Part shown: positions 56,052 through 64,000 of the stretch, piece after piece
Layout: each line of letters opens with the position of its first letter
Position numbering within the stretch: the first letter of the stretch is position 1
Source of the DNA: Beggiatoa leptomitoformis
GTDB taxonomy: Bacteria; Pseudomonadota; Gammaproteobacteria; Beggiatoales; Beggiatoaceae
Assembly: GCF_001305575.3 (NCBI RefSeq)
Contig: NZ_CP012373.2
Span: 1,860,001 to 1,924,000 of the forward strand
Direction of reading: 5' to 3'
DNA: 64,000 nucleotides
The notes under the pieces: generated by a model
Database searches by the model: none
What the model was told of the DNA's origin: nothing
The model's input: the letters and a program-made list of their open reading frames with translations, nothing else
Translations under genes and position numbers: made by a program

Positions 56052-58785
56052 GATACAACTCACTTTCATCAACTTCAGGCATTGCAGGCGGTGTGCCGAG
56101 AGGCAGGGTGAACAGTATCGATGCCCCACCACCCAGCACTTGCCGCGCCCGAATCGTTCCACCGTGCGCTTCAATAATGGCACGACAAATTGCTAAACCT
56201 AATCCAATCCCGGGAGTTGCAGATTCACGCTCACCTCGGGTGAATTTTTCAAAAATAGTTTCTTCTTTACCCACAGGAAGTCCCGGTCCGTTATCATTCA
56301 CGGCAACGTCTAAAAAATCATGCCCCACTTCAGCCGTGATAGTGATACGTGAGCCTGCTGGAGTATATTTGCTTGCGTTTTCTAGCAGATTACACAAAAC
56401 CCGTTCAATGAGCACCGCATCAATAGGAATCAAGGGTAAATCCTGCGCCATACGAAGCTGTATTTCATGCTGTCCTAAAAACGAATCGCTCGCCCGTAAG
56501 GCACTGCCTACCACTTCTTCTAACGCTTGCCATTGTAGATTGAGTTTCACCTCGCCACTTTGGATGCGTGCCATGTCTAACAGATTAGACACTAATTGAC
56601 TCATGCGTAAAGCTTCCTTGTGTAAAGCCGCACTCAAGGTTTGCTGCACTTCAGTGAGCGGTTTACTTCTTAACAGTGATTCCGACAGTCCGACTAGAGC
56701 CGTCAGCGGAGTCCGTAAATCATGGGATAATGCCGACAATAAGGAATTTCGCAGGCGTTCTGATTCCATATGCAGTAAAGCATCTTGTGCCACTTCAATA
56801 TAATGTACCCGCTCCAAAGCTATCGCGGTTAATGCAGCAAAAGTGTCTAATTGTTGGTGTTGTTCAGGAATTAATATCCAAGGACGATTTTCCATTTGTA
56901 CTGCGAGTACGCCACGGGTACGCATCGGTGCAACCAAGGGTAAATAGAAAAAAGAACTACCTGGTAAGGTATCTGTGCCCACACCTGCAGGCATGGCATG
57001 ATCAAAGGCCCATTGTGCGATACCCAAATCTAACAGTGTGTTATTCGTCACCTCAGGCGTGTTTTCTGCAACATTCAGCGGGGTCTGTAAACGTCCTGCC
57101 TGATCAGGCAATAGTAATGTTGCTTGGGCGCGAAAAGTACGGACAATGAACTTGTGGGTCATTTCAAATATCTGTTCAGTTTGCAACGCGCTTGACAGTT
57201 CACGGGCAAATTCATATAAAGCACGTGAGCGAGATTCACGCCGTGAGGCAATTCGTGCTTGATAGCGTAAGCCTGCGGTTAAGTGCGCCGTAATCAACCC
57301 CACCACAAGCATCACGGCAAAAGTGACTACATATTGCACATCGCTAACCGCAAAGGAAAAGCGGGGCGGGACAAAAAAGAAATCAAAGGCTGCCACACCA
57401 ACCACGGTAGAAGTTACCGCAGGACCTCTCCCAAAACGCACCGCAACTAATACCACGGTGAGTAAGAACAGCATTACGATATTGGCTAAATCTAAATAGA
57501 GTAGCAGCGGCGTTGCAACAGCAGCGGTGAATAAACTTGCCAGCACTGCGAGTAGATAATGCCAAAAATTTTGCGGGAACATTGTGGCATTGCTTTGGGT
57601 ATTAGATGCGTCGCTGGTGGTGGTTTTAGAGGTCGCTGAGGTTTCTGTAGCGCGTCCTAATTCAATTAAATCAATATCGGGGGCAAGGCTTGCAATCTGT
57701 TGTAATGTGGAACTACGCCAAAATGTTGGGCGGTGATTGCGTCCCAAAATAATTTTTGAAAAATTATGGCTGCGGGCATAGGCAATAATTTCTTGCGCAA
57801 TATGATTGCCCGATACAATCGCGGTGCGTGCACCCAAGTCTTCGCCCAGTTTTAAGGTTTTTAAAATCCGCGCATGCTGTTCAATCGTTAAATCTTGCAG
57901 TTGCGGAGTTTCGATATAAATTACATGCCAATCGGTATTCAGTTGATTGGCGAGACGGGCGGTGCTCCGAATCACATGTTCATCGCCCGAACGTGCGCCA
58001 ATACATGCCAATAATGCCGTATCAGTTTTCCAAACGGTATTAATGGATTTTTCAACACGATAAGCTTGTACATCATCTTCTATCCGATCTGCCGTGCGGC
58101 GCAAAGCCAGTTCACGCAGTGCAATTAAATTTCCACGGCGGAAAAAATTGTGTGACGCACGTTCTGCTTGGGGTATTTGATAGACTTTGCCTGCTTTCAG
58201 ACGCGCCAACAGTTCATCGGCTGGAATATCCACCAGCACCACTTCATCGGCTTTATCGAACACTGTATCGGGCAAGGTTTCAGAAACCCGAACCCCAGTA
58301 ATCCCCCCAACCACGTCATTTAAACTTTCTAAGTGTTGTACGTTAACAGTGGTAAATACATCAATGCCCACACTCAGTAATTCTTCAACATCTTGCCAAC
58401 GTTTAGGATGGCGTGAATTCGGCGCATTAGAATGTGCCAGTTCATCCACTAAAATTAAGGCAGGATGACGGACAAGTGCGGCATCAATATCAAACTCTGT
58501 GAGCATACGCCCATGATATTCAATATTTTTTAATGGTAATACGTCCAACCCTTCCAATAAAACAAGGGTTTCACTACGTCCATGGGTTTCCACAATACCG
58601 ACGATTAAATCCTGTTGATCAGCATACAGTTTGCGGGCGGCGGTCAGCATTGCATAGGTTTTGCCAACCCCTGCGGATGCGCCAAAATAAATACGCAGTT
58701 TGCCACGACTTGCGCGCCGTTCTTGCACTTGAACCTGCGCCAATAATACATCTGGGTCAGGGCGTTGATGGGTGTGAGGGTACAT
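56044..58785 (-). CDS. kdpD: Potassium-sensing histidine kinase KdpD
   Basis: 913 residues with full domain order: N-terminal KdpD domain with P-loop-like GASAGVGKTYAML (about 35-47), a universal-stress-protein-like domain (about 250-375), four membrane helices of the DUF4118 unit (about 405-500), a GAF domain, HisKA (LLSALSHDLRTPLTALVGL) and the ATPase (LLENASKYTPAG, NDNGPGLPVG, GIGLGLAI). Senses K+ limitation and turgor. Located 13 bases after kdpC in a single operon. EIIA-Ntr regulates it in E. coli; a ptsN is at the far end of this window. Confidence 0.96.
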   Translation of the reverse strand: MYPHTHQRPDPDVLLAQVQVQERRASRGKLRIYFGASAGVGKTYAMLTAARKLYADQQDLIVGIVETHGRSETLVLLEGLDVLPLKNIEYHGRMLTEFDIDAALVRHPALILVDELAHSNAPNSRHPKRWQDVEELLSVGIDVFTTVNVQHLESLNDVVGGITGVRVSETLPDTVFDKADEVVLVDIPADELLARLKAGKVYQIPQAERASHNFFRRGNLIALRELALRRTADRIEDDVQAYRVEKSINTVWKTDTALLACIGARSGDEHVIRSTARLANQLNTDWHVIYIETPQLQDLTIEQHARILKTLKLGEDLGARTAIVSGNHIAQEIIAYARSHNFSKIILGRNHRPTFWRSSTLQQIASLAPDIDLIELGRATETSATSKTTTSDASNTQSNATMFPQNFWHYLLAVLASLFTAAVATPLLLYLDLANIVMLFLLTVVLVAVRFGRGPAVTSTVVGVAAFDFFFVPPRFSFAVSDVQYVVTFAVMLVVGLITAHLTAGLRYQARIASRRESRSRALYEFARELSSALQTEQIFEMTHKFIVRTFRAQATLLLPDQAGRLQTPLNVAENTPEVTNNTLLDLGIAQWAFDHAMPAGVGTDTLPGSSFFYLPLVAPMRTRGVLAVQMENRPWILIPEQHQQLDTFAALTAIALERVHYIEVAQDALLHMESERLRNSLLSALSHDLRTPLTALVGLSESLLRSKPLTEVQQTLSAALHKEALRMSQLVSNLLDMARIQSGEVKLNLQWQALEEVVGSALRASDSFLGQHEIQLRMAQDLPLIPIDAVLIERVLCNLLENASKYTPAGSRITITAEVGHDFLDVAVNDNGPGLPVGKEETIFEKFTRGERESATPGIGLGLAICRAIIEAHGGTIRARQVLGGGASILFTLPLGTPPAMPEVDESELYHD

Positions 58786-58798
58786 ACAACACCTGTCG

Positions 58799-59377
58799 TT
58801 AAGGGATAGAGATTTGGTCTAATGCCAGATTCAGTGTTAACACATTAACCCGTGCTTCTCCTAAAAAACCGAAAATTTGCGATTTACGGTGTTGCAGCAC
58901 AAGATTGTGCACTTGATCACGACTCAATTTTCGTGCTTGTGCAATACGATTTTCTTGATAATACGCCGCCGCTATGCTGATTTCAGGGTCTAAACCGCTG
59001 GCAGAGGCTGTGACCAAATCGATAGGAATCGGGGCAATATTCTGAGGATCAGCCGCTTTTAGTACGTCAATACGTGCTTTTACGGCATCAATGAATGCAG
59101 GGTTTAACGGACCTTGATTAGAACCGCTAGACGCGGCCGCATTATTGGGCATGGGGCTGGTTGCCGACGCTCTACCCCAGAAATAATGCGGTGCGGTGAA
59201 TGCTTGTCCGATTAATGTAGAACCCAGCACTTTTCCATTGACCGTGACTAAACTGCCTGCTGCTTGGACGGGAAAGGCAATTTGTCCAATGCCTGTAATT
59301 AATGCGGGATAGGCAACGCCACACAGTAAAGTTAGTACGGCAAATAATACCAATGCGGGACGAAACATAGCGATCAT
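58799..59377 (-). CDS. kdpC: Potassium-transporting ATPase subunit C
   Basis: The start ATG at 59377 follows an AAGGAG site at 7 bases and gives [24 protein letters not shown], the standard single-helix N-terminus, 192 residues in all. Conserved segments are [44 protein letters not shown] and [12 protein letters not shown]. KdpC stabilises the complex and enhances ATP affinity. A 62-base gap separates it from kdpB, larger than the other spacings in the operon. Confidence 0.96.
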   Translation of the reverse strand: MIAMFRPALVLFAVLTLLCGVAYPALITGIGQIAFPVQAAGSLVTVNGKVLGSTLIGQAFTAPHYFWGRASATSPMPNNAAASSGSNQGPLNPAFIDAVKARIDVLKAADPQNIAPIPIDLVTASASGLDPEISIAAAYYQENRIAQARKLSRDQVHNLVLQHRKSQIFGFLGEARVNVLTLNLALDQISIP

Positions 59378-59439
59378 GTGATAACTCCTTAATGTATGCG
59401 TGATCATAGTCACTGGGTTTAAAACCACTGCGTCATGTT

Positions 59440-61527
59440 CTACACAAAATTATTTATATTCAATAATATATCAATTAACTTGATACCCACAAAAGGCACG
59501 ATAATGCCGCCCAGTCCATATAGTAATAAATTACGTTGCAACAATAAGGCTGCACCGACCGCTTGATATTTCACACCCGTTAACGCCAAGGGAATCAAAA
59601 ATAAAATAATCAGGGCATTAAAAATCACTGCAGACAAAATTGCAGAGGCAGGACTGTTTAATTGCATCACATTGAGCAGATTTAACTGGGGATAAGTGCT
59701 GGTAAATGCTGTAGGAATTATCGCGAAATATTTGGCAATATCATTAGCAATTGAAAACGTGGTCAAAGAACCGCGCGTCATCAGCATCTGTTTGCCAATT
59801 TCAACAATTTCCAACAGTTTAGTGGGATTGGAATCCAAATCCACCATATTGCCCGCTTCCTTTGCGGCTTGCGTGCCCGAATTCATCGCCACGGCAACAT
59901 CAGCTTGTGCTAACGCGGGCGCATCGTTTGTGCCGTCACCAGTCATCGCCACTAAACGTCCTTCGGCTTGATAACTGCGAATCAATTTGAGCTTTTGTTC
60001 AGGCGTGGCTTCTGCGAGAAAATCATCTACACCTGCTTCCGCCGCAATCGCCGCTGCAGTTAGTCGATTATCTCCTGTAATCATCACGGTTTTGATACCC
60101 ATACGGCGCAATTCGGCAAAACGTTCTTTAATGCCGCCTTTGACTATATCTTTTAACTCCACCGTGCCCATAACCCGTTCTGCATCCACTACCACCAAGG
60201 GCGTGCTGCCGCGCCGTGCAATATCTTCCACCGCTTTGCTCACTTCTTCAGGAAACAAATGTCCCAAAGATTCGACATAAGCGCGCATGGTTTCCGCAGC
60301 GCCTTTGCGAATTGCACGAGTTCCCATGTCAATGCCACTCATTCGGGTTTGTGCAGTAAACGCGACAAAGCTTGCGTGCAAGGTTTCCATTTCACGCTCA
60401 CGAATATTAAAGCGTTGTTTTGCTAAAATCACGATGCTGCGCCCTTCTGGGGTTTCATCTGCCAAAGAAGCCAATTGTGCTGCATTGGCTAATTGTGCTT
60501 CGCTGACATGCGGCGCGGGAATGAATGCCGAAGCTTGGCGATTGCCCAAGGTAATCGTACCCGTTTTATCTAGCAATAAGACATCAACATCGCCTGCGGC
60601 TTCAACAGCACGCCCCGAGGTTGCAATCACATTGGCTTGCATCATGCGGCTCATGCCCGCTACACCGATGGTGGACAATAAGCCGCCGATGGTGGTGGGA
60701 ATAAGGCAGACCAACAGCGCAATTAACACAGTTATAGTAATCGGTTGCCCGAGTTTAGCGGTTTCCACTGCGAATAAAGACAGGGGTAATAAGCTGACAG
60801 TGACCACCAAAAACACTAAGGTGAGGGCAATTAATAAAATATTTAACGCGATTTCATTAGGGGTCTTTTGGCGTTTTGCGCCTTCCACCATCGCAATCAT
60901 GCGGTCAATAAACGCCTCGCCGGGATTGACCACAATACGGACAATTAACCAATCCGATAACACCCGCGTACCACCCGTCACTGCTGAGAAATCACCGCCC
61001 GATTCCCGAATCACGGGCGCGGATTCTCCTGTAATCGCGCTTTCATCCACAGAGGCAATACCTTCAATCACCTCACCATCCACAGGAATGACATCGCCCG
61101 TTTCAACTAAAACGATATCGCCCTTGCGCAGTTCAGTGGCGATTATGGATAACCAAGTTGCCCCGTGGGTTGGCGCACTGAGTTTTTTTGCAATCACAGT
61201 TTTTTTCAGCGCGCGTAAGGAAGCCGCTTGTGCCTTACTGCGACTTTCTGCCAGTGATTCGGCAAAGTTGGCAAACAGTACGGTAAACCATAACCACAGA
61301 CTAATGGCGAGAATAAAGCTTGGACGGGTTTCACCTGTAGTGAGCAGTGCTTGTATAAACAACAGACTGGTGAGAATACTGCCGACATATACTACAAACA
61401 TTACAGGGCTGCGCCATTGGGTACGCGGATGCAGTTTTTTAAACGCATTGACCAAGGCGAAAGCGAGTAATTGGGTATCGAAAAGCTTTAAACGGCTACG
61501 TGAACTATGGGTTTCTATGACGTGCAT
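59440..61527 (-). CDS. kdpB: Potassium-transporting P-type ATPase, KdpB
   Basis: 695 residues, the catalytic P1A-type ATPase of the KdpFABC pump. The phosphorylated Asp lies in [14 protein letters not shown]; the actuator loop is [13 protein letters not shown], the nucleotide region includes KGAAETMR, and the hinge motif is [17 protein letters not shown]. Membrane helices occur at about 40-90, 220-275 and 590-690. It follows kdpA by 12 bases. Confidence 0.98.
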   Translation of the reverse strand: MHVIETHSSRSRLKLFDTQLLAFALVNAFKKLHPRTQWRSPVMFVVYVGSILTSLLFIQALLTTGETRPSFILAISLWLWFTVLFANFAESLAESRSKAQAASLRALKKTVIAKKLSAPTHGATWLSIIATELRKGDIVLVETGDVIPVDGEVIEGIASVDESAITGESAPVIRESGGDFSAVTGGTRVLSDWLIVRIVVNPGEAFIDRMIAMVEGAKRQKTPNEIALNILLIALTLVFLVVTVSLLPLSLFAVETAKLGQPITITVLIALLVCLIPTTIGGLLSTIGVAGMSRMMQANVIATSGRAVEAAGDVDVLLLDKTGTITLGNRQASAFIPAPHVSEAQLANAAQLASLADETPEGRSIVILAKQRFNIREREMETLHASFVAFTAQTRMSGIDMGTRAIRKGAAETMRAYVESLGHLFPEEVSKAVEDIARRGSTPLVVVDAERVMGTVELKDIVKGGIKERFAELRRMGIKTVMITGDNRLTAAAIAAEAGVDDFLAEATPEQKLKLIRSYQAEGRLVAMTGDGTNDAPALAQADVAVAMNSGTQAAKEAGNMVDLDSNPTKLLEIVEIGKQMLMTRGSLTTFSIANDIAKYFAIIPTAFTSTYPQLNLLNVMQLNSPASAILSAVIFNALIILFLIPLALTGVKYQAVGAALLLQRNLLLYGLGGIIVPFVGIKLIDILLNINNFV

Positions 61528-61539
61528 GATATTTTCCTG

Positions 61540-63339
61540 TTAGCGTGTAAACAGTTGTAAGTGTTCAACGATTGGACCCAATGCCAGCGCGGGAATATAA
61601 TTTAGCACCCCGACTAACACCACGATACTGACCAATAAGCTCACGAACAGTAACCCTTGTGTGGGCATCGTGCCTGCGGTGACTGCTAAGCGTTTCTTTT
61701 CTGCCAGTGAACCTGCAATCGCCAAGATAGGAATAATCATCGCAAAACGTCCAAACCACATCACCACGGCTAATAGCACATTGTAAAATGGGGTATTGGC
61801 ATTTAAACCCGCAAACGCGCTACCGTTATTATTCGCAGCTGAGGTAAACGCGTATAAAATTTCAGAAAAACCATGCGCATTGGGATTGGCAATACTGCTT
61901 CTCCCCGCTTCGGTCATTAACGCCAGCGCGCTAAAACTCAAGACCAGTATGGGCGTGACTAAAATCGTGATGGAAGTCATTTTCATTTCAAAAGCTTGAA
62001 TTTTCTTGCCTAAATATTCGGGAGTACGCCCAATCATCAGCCCTGCAATAAAGACGGCTAACACTGCAAAAATCAACATGCCGTATAAACCTGAGCCGAC
62101 ACCACCAAATATCACTTCTCCAAACTGCATAAGCACTAAAGGCACAATGCCGCCCAAGGGCATAAATGAATCGTGCATTGCATTCACCGCTCCACAAGAA
62201 GTTGCAGTGGTCACTGCGGCAAATAAGGCTGAGGCACTGATACCAAATCGCGTTTCTTTGCCTTCCATATTGCCGCCTGCTTGAAATTCGCTGCGGTTTT
62301 GATCAATGCCTAGGGTTTGTAATACGGGGTGTGCTTGTTGTTCGCTGATGAGTACAACACTGCTCATGATGACAAAGACTATCGTCATTGCGCCAAGAAT
62401 TGCCCATGCTTGCCGCATATCGCCTACCATTTTTCCAAAGGCAAAACACAATGCCGTTGGAATTAACAAAATCGCCAAGAGTTGAAATATGTTAGAAATA
62501 GCGGTGGGATTTTCAAAAGGATGGGCTGAATTGGTATTGAAGAAACCGCCGCCATTTGTGCCCAATAATTTAATTGCTTCTTGTGAAGCCACAGGTCCCA
62601 TCGCAAGGCTTTGGATAGGGCTGCTTACGGTTTCCATTAATGGATTGCCTTTTTCATCATTCAGTGCTTGACCTGATGGGGATATTTTCGCTTGGGTATA
62701 GCTGACAGGATCAAGTAAAGTCATGTCCTTATACGCGGCGAAGTTTTGAATCACGCCTTGACTCATCAAAAAAATCGCAAATAGTGTGGATAAAGGCAGT
62801 AACACATACAAGGTGGAGCGGGTGACATCGACCCAAAAATTGCCGATGGTTTTGGCAGAATGTGAAGAAAAGCCCCGAATCAAAGCATAGGCAACGGCCA
62901 TACCTGTGGCGGCGGAGAAAAAATTCTGTCCCGTCAGCACAAGCATTTGCGTTAAATAACTCATGCTAGATTCGCCGCTGTAACCTTGCCAATTGGTGTT
63001 GCTGATGAAACTCACGGCGGTATTAAAGGCGGAATCGGGGCTTACATTACCAAAACCTTGGGGATTTAGCGGCAACCATGTTTGAACCCGTTGCACGGTA
63101 TAAACCGCAAGCGTGCCGATTGCATTGAAAACTAATAACGCCATCGCATAGCTTTTCCAGTTCATATTGGCATGGGCATCAATACCTGCAAGTTGATATA
63201 AGCGATGTTCAACTGCATTCGTCCAAGCCGTGATTGGTTGCGCTTCGCCAACTTTGGCAAGGTAAAATCCCAGCGGATAGGCGCAAGCAAATAAAATTAT
63301 TAGTAAAACACAGGGTAAAAGGATTGAAGACATGCTCAT
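61540..63339 (-). CDS. kdpA: Potassium-transporting ATPase subunit A
   Basis: 599 residues with about ten membrane helices; the potassium-binding channel-like subunit. Selectivity-filter-like segments are visible: SFISNTNWQGYSGE, LGTNGGGFFNTNSAHPFENPT, ATSCGAVNAMHDS and TSAANNNGSAFAGL. The start ATG overlaps the kdpF stop by one base (TAATG), so translation is coupled. Confidence 0.98.
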   Translation of the reverse strand: MSMSSILLPCVLLIILFACAYPLGFYLAKVGEAQPITAWTNAVEHRLYQLAGIDAHANMNWKSYAMALLVFNAIGTLAVYTVQRVQTWLPLNPQGFGNVSPDSAFNTAVSFISNTNWQGYSGESSMSYLTQMLVLTGQNFFSAATGMAVAYALIRGFSSHSAKTIGNFWVDVTRSTLYVLLPLSTLFAIFLMSQGVIQNFAAYKDMTLLDPVSYTQAKISPSGQALNDEKGNPLMETVSSPIQSLAMGPVASQEAIKLLGTNGGGFFNTNSAHPFENPTAISNIFQLLAILLIPTALCFAFGKMVGDMRQAWAILGAMTIVFVIMSSVVLISEQQAHPVLQTLGIDQNRSEFQAGGNMEGKETRFGISASALFAAVTTATSCGAVNAMHDSFMPLGGIVPLVLMQFGEVIFGGVGSGLYGMLIFAVLAVFIAGLMIGRTPEYLGKKIQAFEMKMTSITILVTPILVLSFSALALMTEAGRSSIANPNAHGFSEILYAFTSAANNNGSAFAGLNANTPFYNVLLAVVMWFGRFAMIIPILAIAGSLAEKKRLAVTAGTMPTQGLLFVSLLVSIVVLVGVLNYIPALALGPIVEHLQLFTR

Positions 63340-63428
63340 TACAAATCCTCCGCATTTAACAGCGCGAAGATTAAATACACGAACAGACCACCAGCGACCA
63401 CTGCACCGATAATATAGATGGTACTCAT
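63339..63428 (-). CDS. kdpF: KdpF small membrane subunit
   Basis: 29 residues, nearly all one membrane helix: starts MSTIYIIGAVVAGG and ends FALLNAEDL. Short KdpF proteins of this kind (F/L-rich helix followed by an A/E/D/R tail) stabilise the KdpABC complex. A GGGAG site lies 7-8 bases upstream. The stop overlaps the kdpA start, and its own start overlaps the stop of the preceding small ORF by four bases (ATGA). Too short for usual gene callers. Confidence 0.85.
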   Translation of the reverse strand: MSTIYIIGAVVAGGLFVYLIFALLNAEDL

Positions 63429-63520
63429 TGACGTTCTCCCAATTTGGCGCATCCTGTCACCAGTGCGCCGCTAATCAGTAGCAATGCCATGATTGCACCC
63501 ACGAAGACGATATCCATCAT
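63425..63520 (-). CDS. Small membrane peptide ORF at the head of the kdp operon
   Basis: 31 residues from ATG 63520 (or 30 from ATG 63517), with one hydrophobic helix (VFVGAIMALLLISGALVTG) and a short charged tail (CAKLGERQ). A GGAG site precedes it and its TGA overlaps the kdpF ATG. I recall similar short ORFs of the MD-hydrophobic-C-x-(R/K)L-G type directly before kdpF in other proteobacteria, usually left unannotated; this needs a search. The coupled layout argues it is translated and may be a further accessory subunit or a leader peptide. Confidence 0.65.
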   Translation of the reverse strand: MMDIVFVGAIMALLLISGALVTGCAKLGERQ

Positions 63521-63734
63521 TACTCAACTCCTACACAGGGTTATTTCGACAGTAAAAAGCTTATCGAAAAATCTCTAAAAATTGTGTAAAAACTGGGTAG
63601 GGCGGTGTAAAGGAAATGTAAAAATTGGGCGGGAATATTCTGAGAAGTTAAGGAATGGGGAAAATAGTGCAATGGTAGCGTTAGATAATGCCGAATTGTT
63701 CTGATTCTCCACAAAGCGGAGACACAAGAAAAGA
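63521..63734 (-). promoter_or_regulatory. Upstream region of the kdp operon
   Basis: 214 AT-rich bases ahead of the first kdp ORF on the minus strand. This is where a KdpE-controlled promoter should be, but no unambiguous -35/-10 pair or KdpE site can be fixed by eye. A weak stem CTCC/GGAG occurs at about 63708-63720. Confidence 0.35.
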
Positions 63735-63909
63735 TTAAGCACCGCGCATTAATTCATAGACAACAAAATAAGCAATGGCACTTTCATAACTGTGTAATTT
63801 AATGCCGCTTAATGTCAGGCTGTCATTGTATTTAATCGTAGTCTTTTCTTTGTTAAAGCGCATTTTTTCGACGCGCCCGTCGATTTTCTCGTTAATTTCT
63901 ACTGCCTGA
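63735..63909 (-). pseudogene. C-terminal gene fragment next to IS1 debris
   Basis: About 57 codons on the minus strand in one frame, ending in TAA at 63735, preceded in the same frame by a TAA inside the IS1-type remnant. It reads AVEINEKIDGRVEKMRFNKE, then YNDSLTLSGIKLHSYES. The pattern YND-x-LTLSGI near the end of a protein recalls the C-terminus of type ISP restriction-modification/helicase proteins, but the match is short and weak. No start codon, no upstream body: most likely the tail of a destroyed gene. Confidence 0.4.
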
Positions 63910-64000
63910 GCGGGTTTTTCTGTATTTTACGGTGTCGCTTTGCAGCTTGGACAAATCAGCTTCTTAACGATCATTCTGTAATTTTCAGTTTTCTTATTTT
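63910..64000 (-). mobile_element. End of a diverged IS1-family copy (remnant)
   Basis: On the minus strand this reads KLICPSCKATP and then a stop, matching the InsA N-terminus of the intact element at 2517-3290 (LTCPSCKATHIVKYGKTRTG). A four-base deletion after GCGACAC shifts the frame; KYRKTRSG continues in another frame. The upstream noncoding AAAATAAGAAAAC also matches the intact copy. Homology stops after about 60 coding bases, so the element is cut short there. The window ends before its terminal repeat. Confidence 0.7.

Noticed and set aside
60287-61543. 418-codon open frame on the plus strand
   Set aside because: Exactly antisense to kdpB, which has all P-type ATPase motifs. Long opposite frames are a codon-bias effect here.

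Overview
The window is a chromosomal segment of an AT-rich gammaproteobacterium. The gene set (rpoN-hpf-ptsN-hprK, bamD, rluD, rapZ, dapC-dapD, ccmI, a legionaminate-type sugar locus, many multidomain phosphorelay proteins, abundant intergenic repeats) fits a Thiotrichales/Beggiatoa-like sulfur bacterium. That placement is an inference from gene content and style, not from a marker-gene tree. No rRNA, tRNA or CRISPR array was recognised.

Layout. 0-2.3 kb: end of rpoN, then hpf, ptsN and hprK, a nitrogen/carbon PTS regulatory block. 2.5-3.3 kb: a complete IS1-family element with intact ends and a perfect 8-bp target duplication. 3.4-9.8 kb: VWA protein, priA, a REC-REC-Hpt phosphorelay protein, and bamD and rluD, which diverge with overlapping start codons. 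9.9-14.4 kb: an exported alpha/beta hydrolase and a large secreted protein with 249-bp tandem repeats. 14.8-17.9 kb: a REC-HisKA-HATPase-REC kinase and ychF. 18.3-21.8 kb: a four-gene, overlapping nonulosonate (probably CMP-legionaminate) operon. 22-28.6 kb: ppa, argF-argD with a hairpin-rich leader, an OmpA-type lipoprotein, glgA, tgt. 29-33.2 kb: a signalling block of a PhnD-like sensor kinase, a lone receiver, and a HisKA-REC-adenylate cyclase fusion. 33.3-39.4 kb: gabD, an M23 peptidase, a dienelactone-hydrolase-like protein, a cytochrome b561-YceI-YceI operon, and a Tll0287-like haem protein. 39.5-49.4 kb: a coiled-coil OmpA protein, an isolated ureD, a three-gene operon of unknown function, rapZ, a MITE, pgk, dapD-dapC. 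49.4-54.7 kb: a decayed region with a transposase remnant, a SNF2-family helicase that may be 5'-truncated, and ccmI. 55.4-63.5 kb: a full kdp potassium-uptake operon running from a small membrane ORF and kdpF through kdpE. 63.7-64 kb: pseudogene debris and the end of a second, diverged IS1-type copy.

Most of the window is ordinary housekeeping sequence with clear family assignments. The parts that deserve attention are the unknown operon at 43-44.9 kb beside an orphan ureD, the cyclase signalling block, the argD leader, the small ORF ahead of kdpF, the dispersed palindromic repeats and MITE, and several unusual gene junctions.
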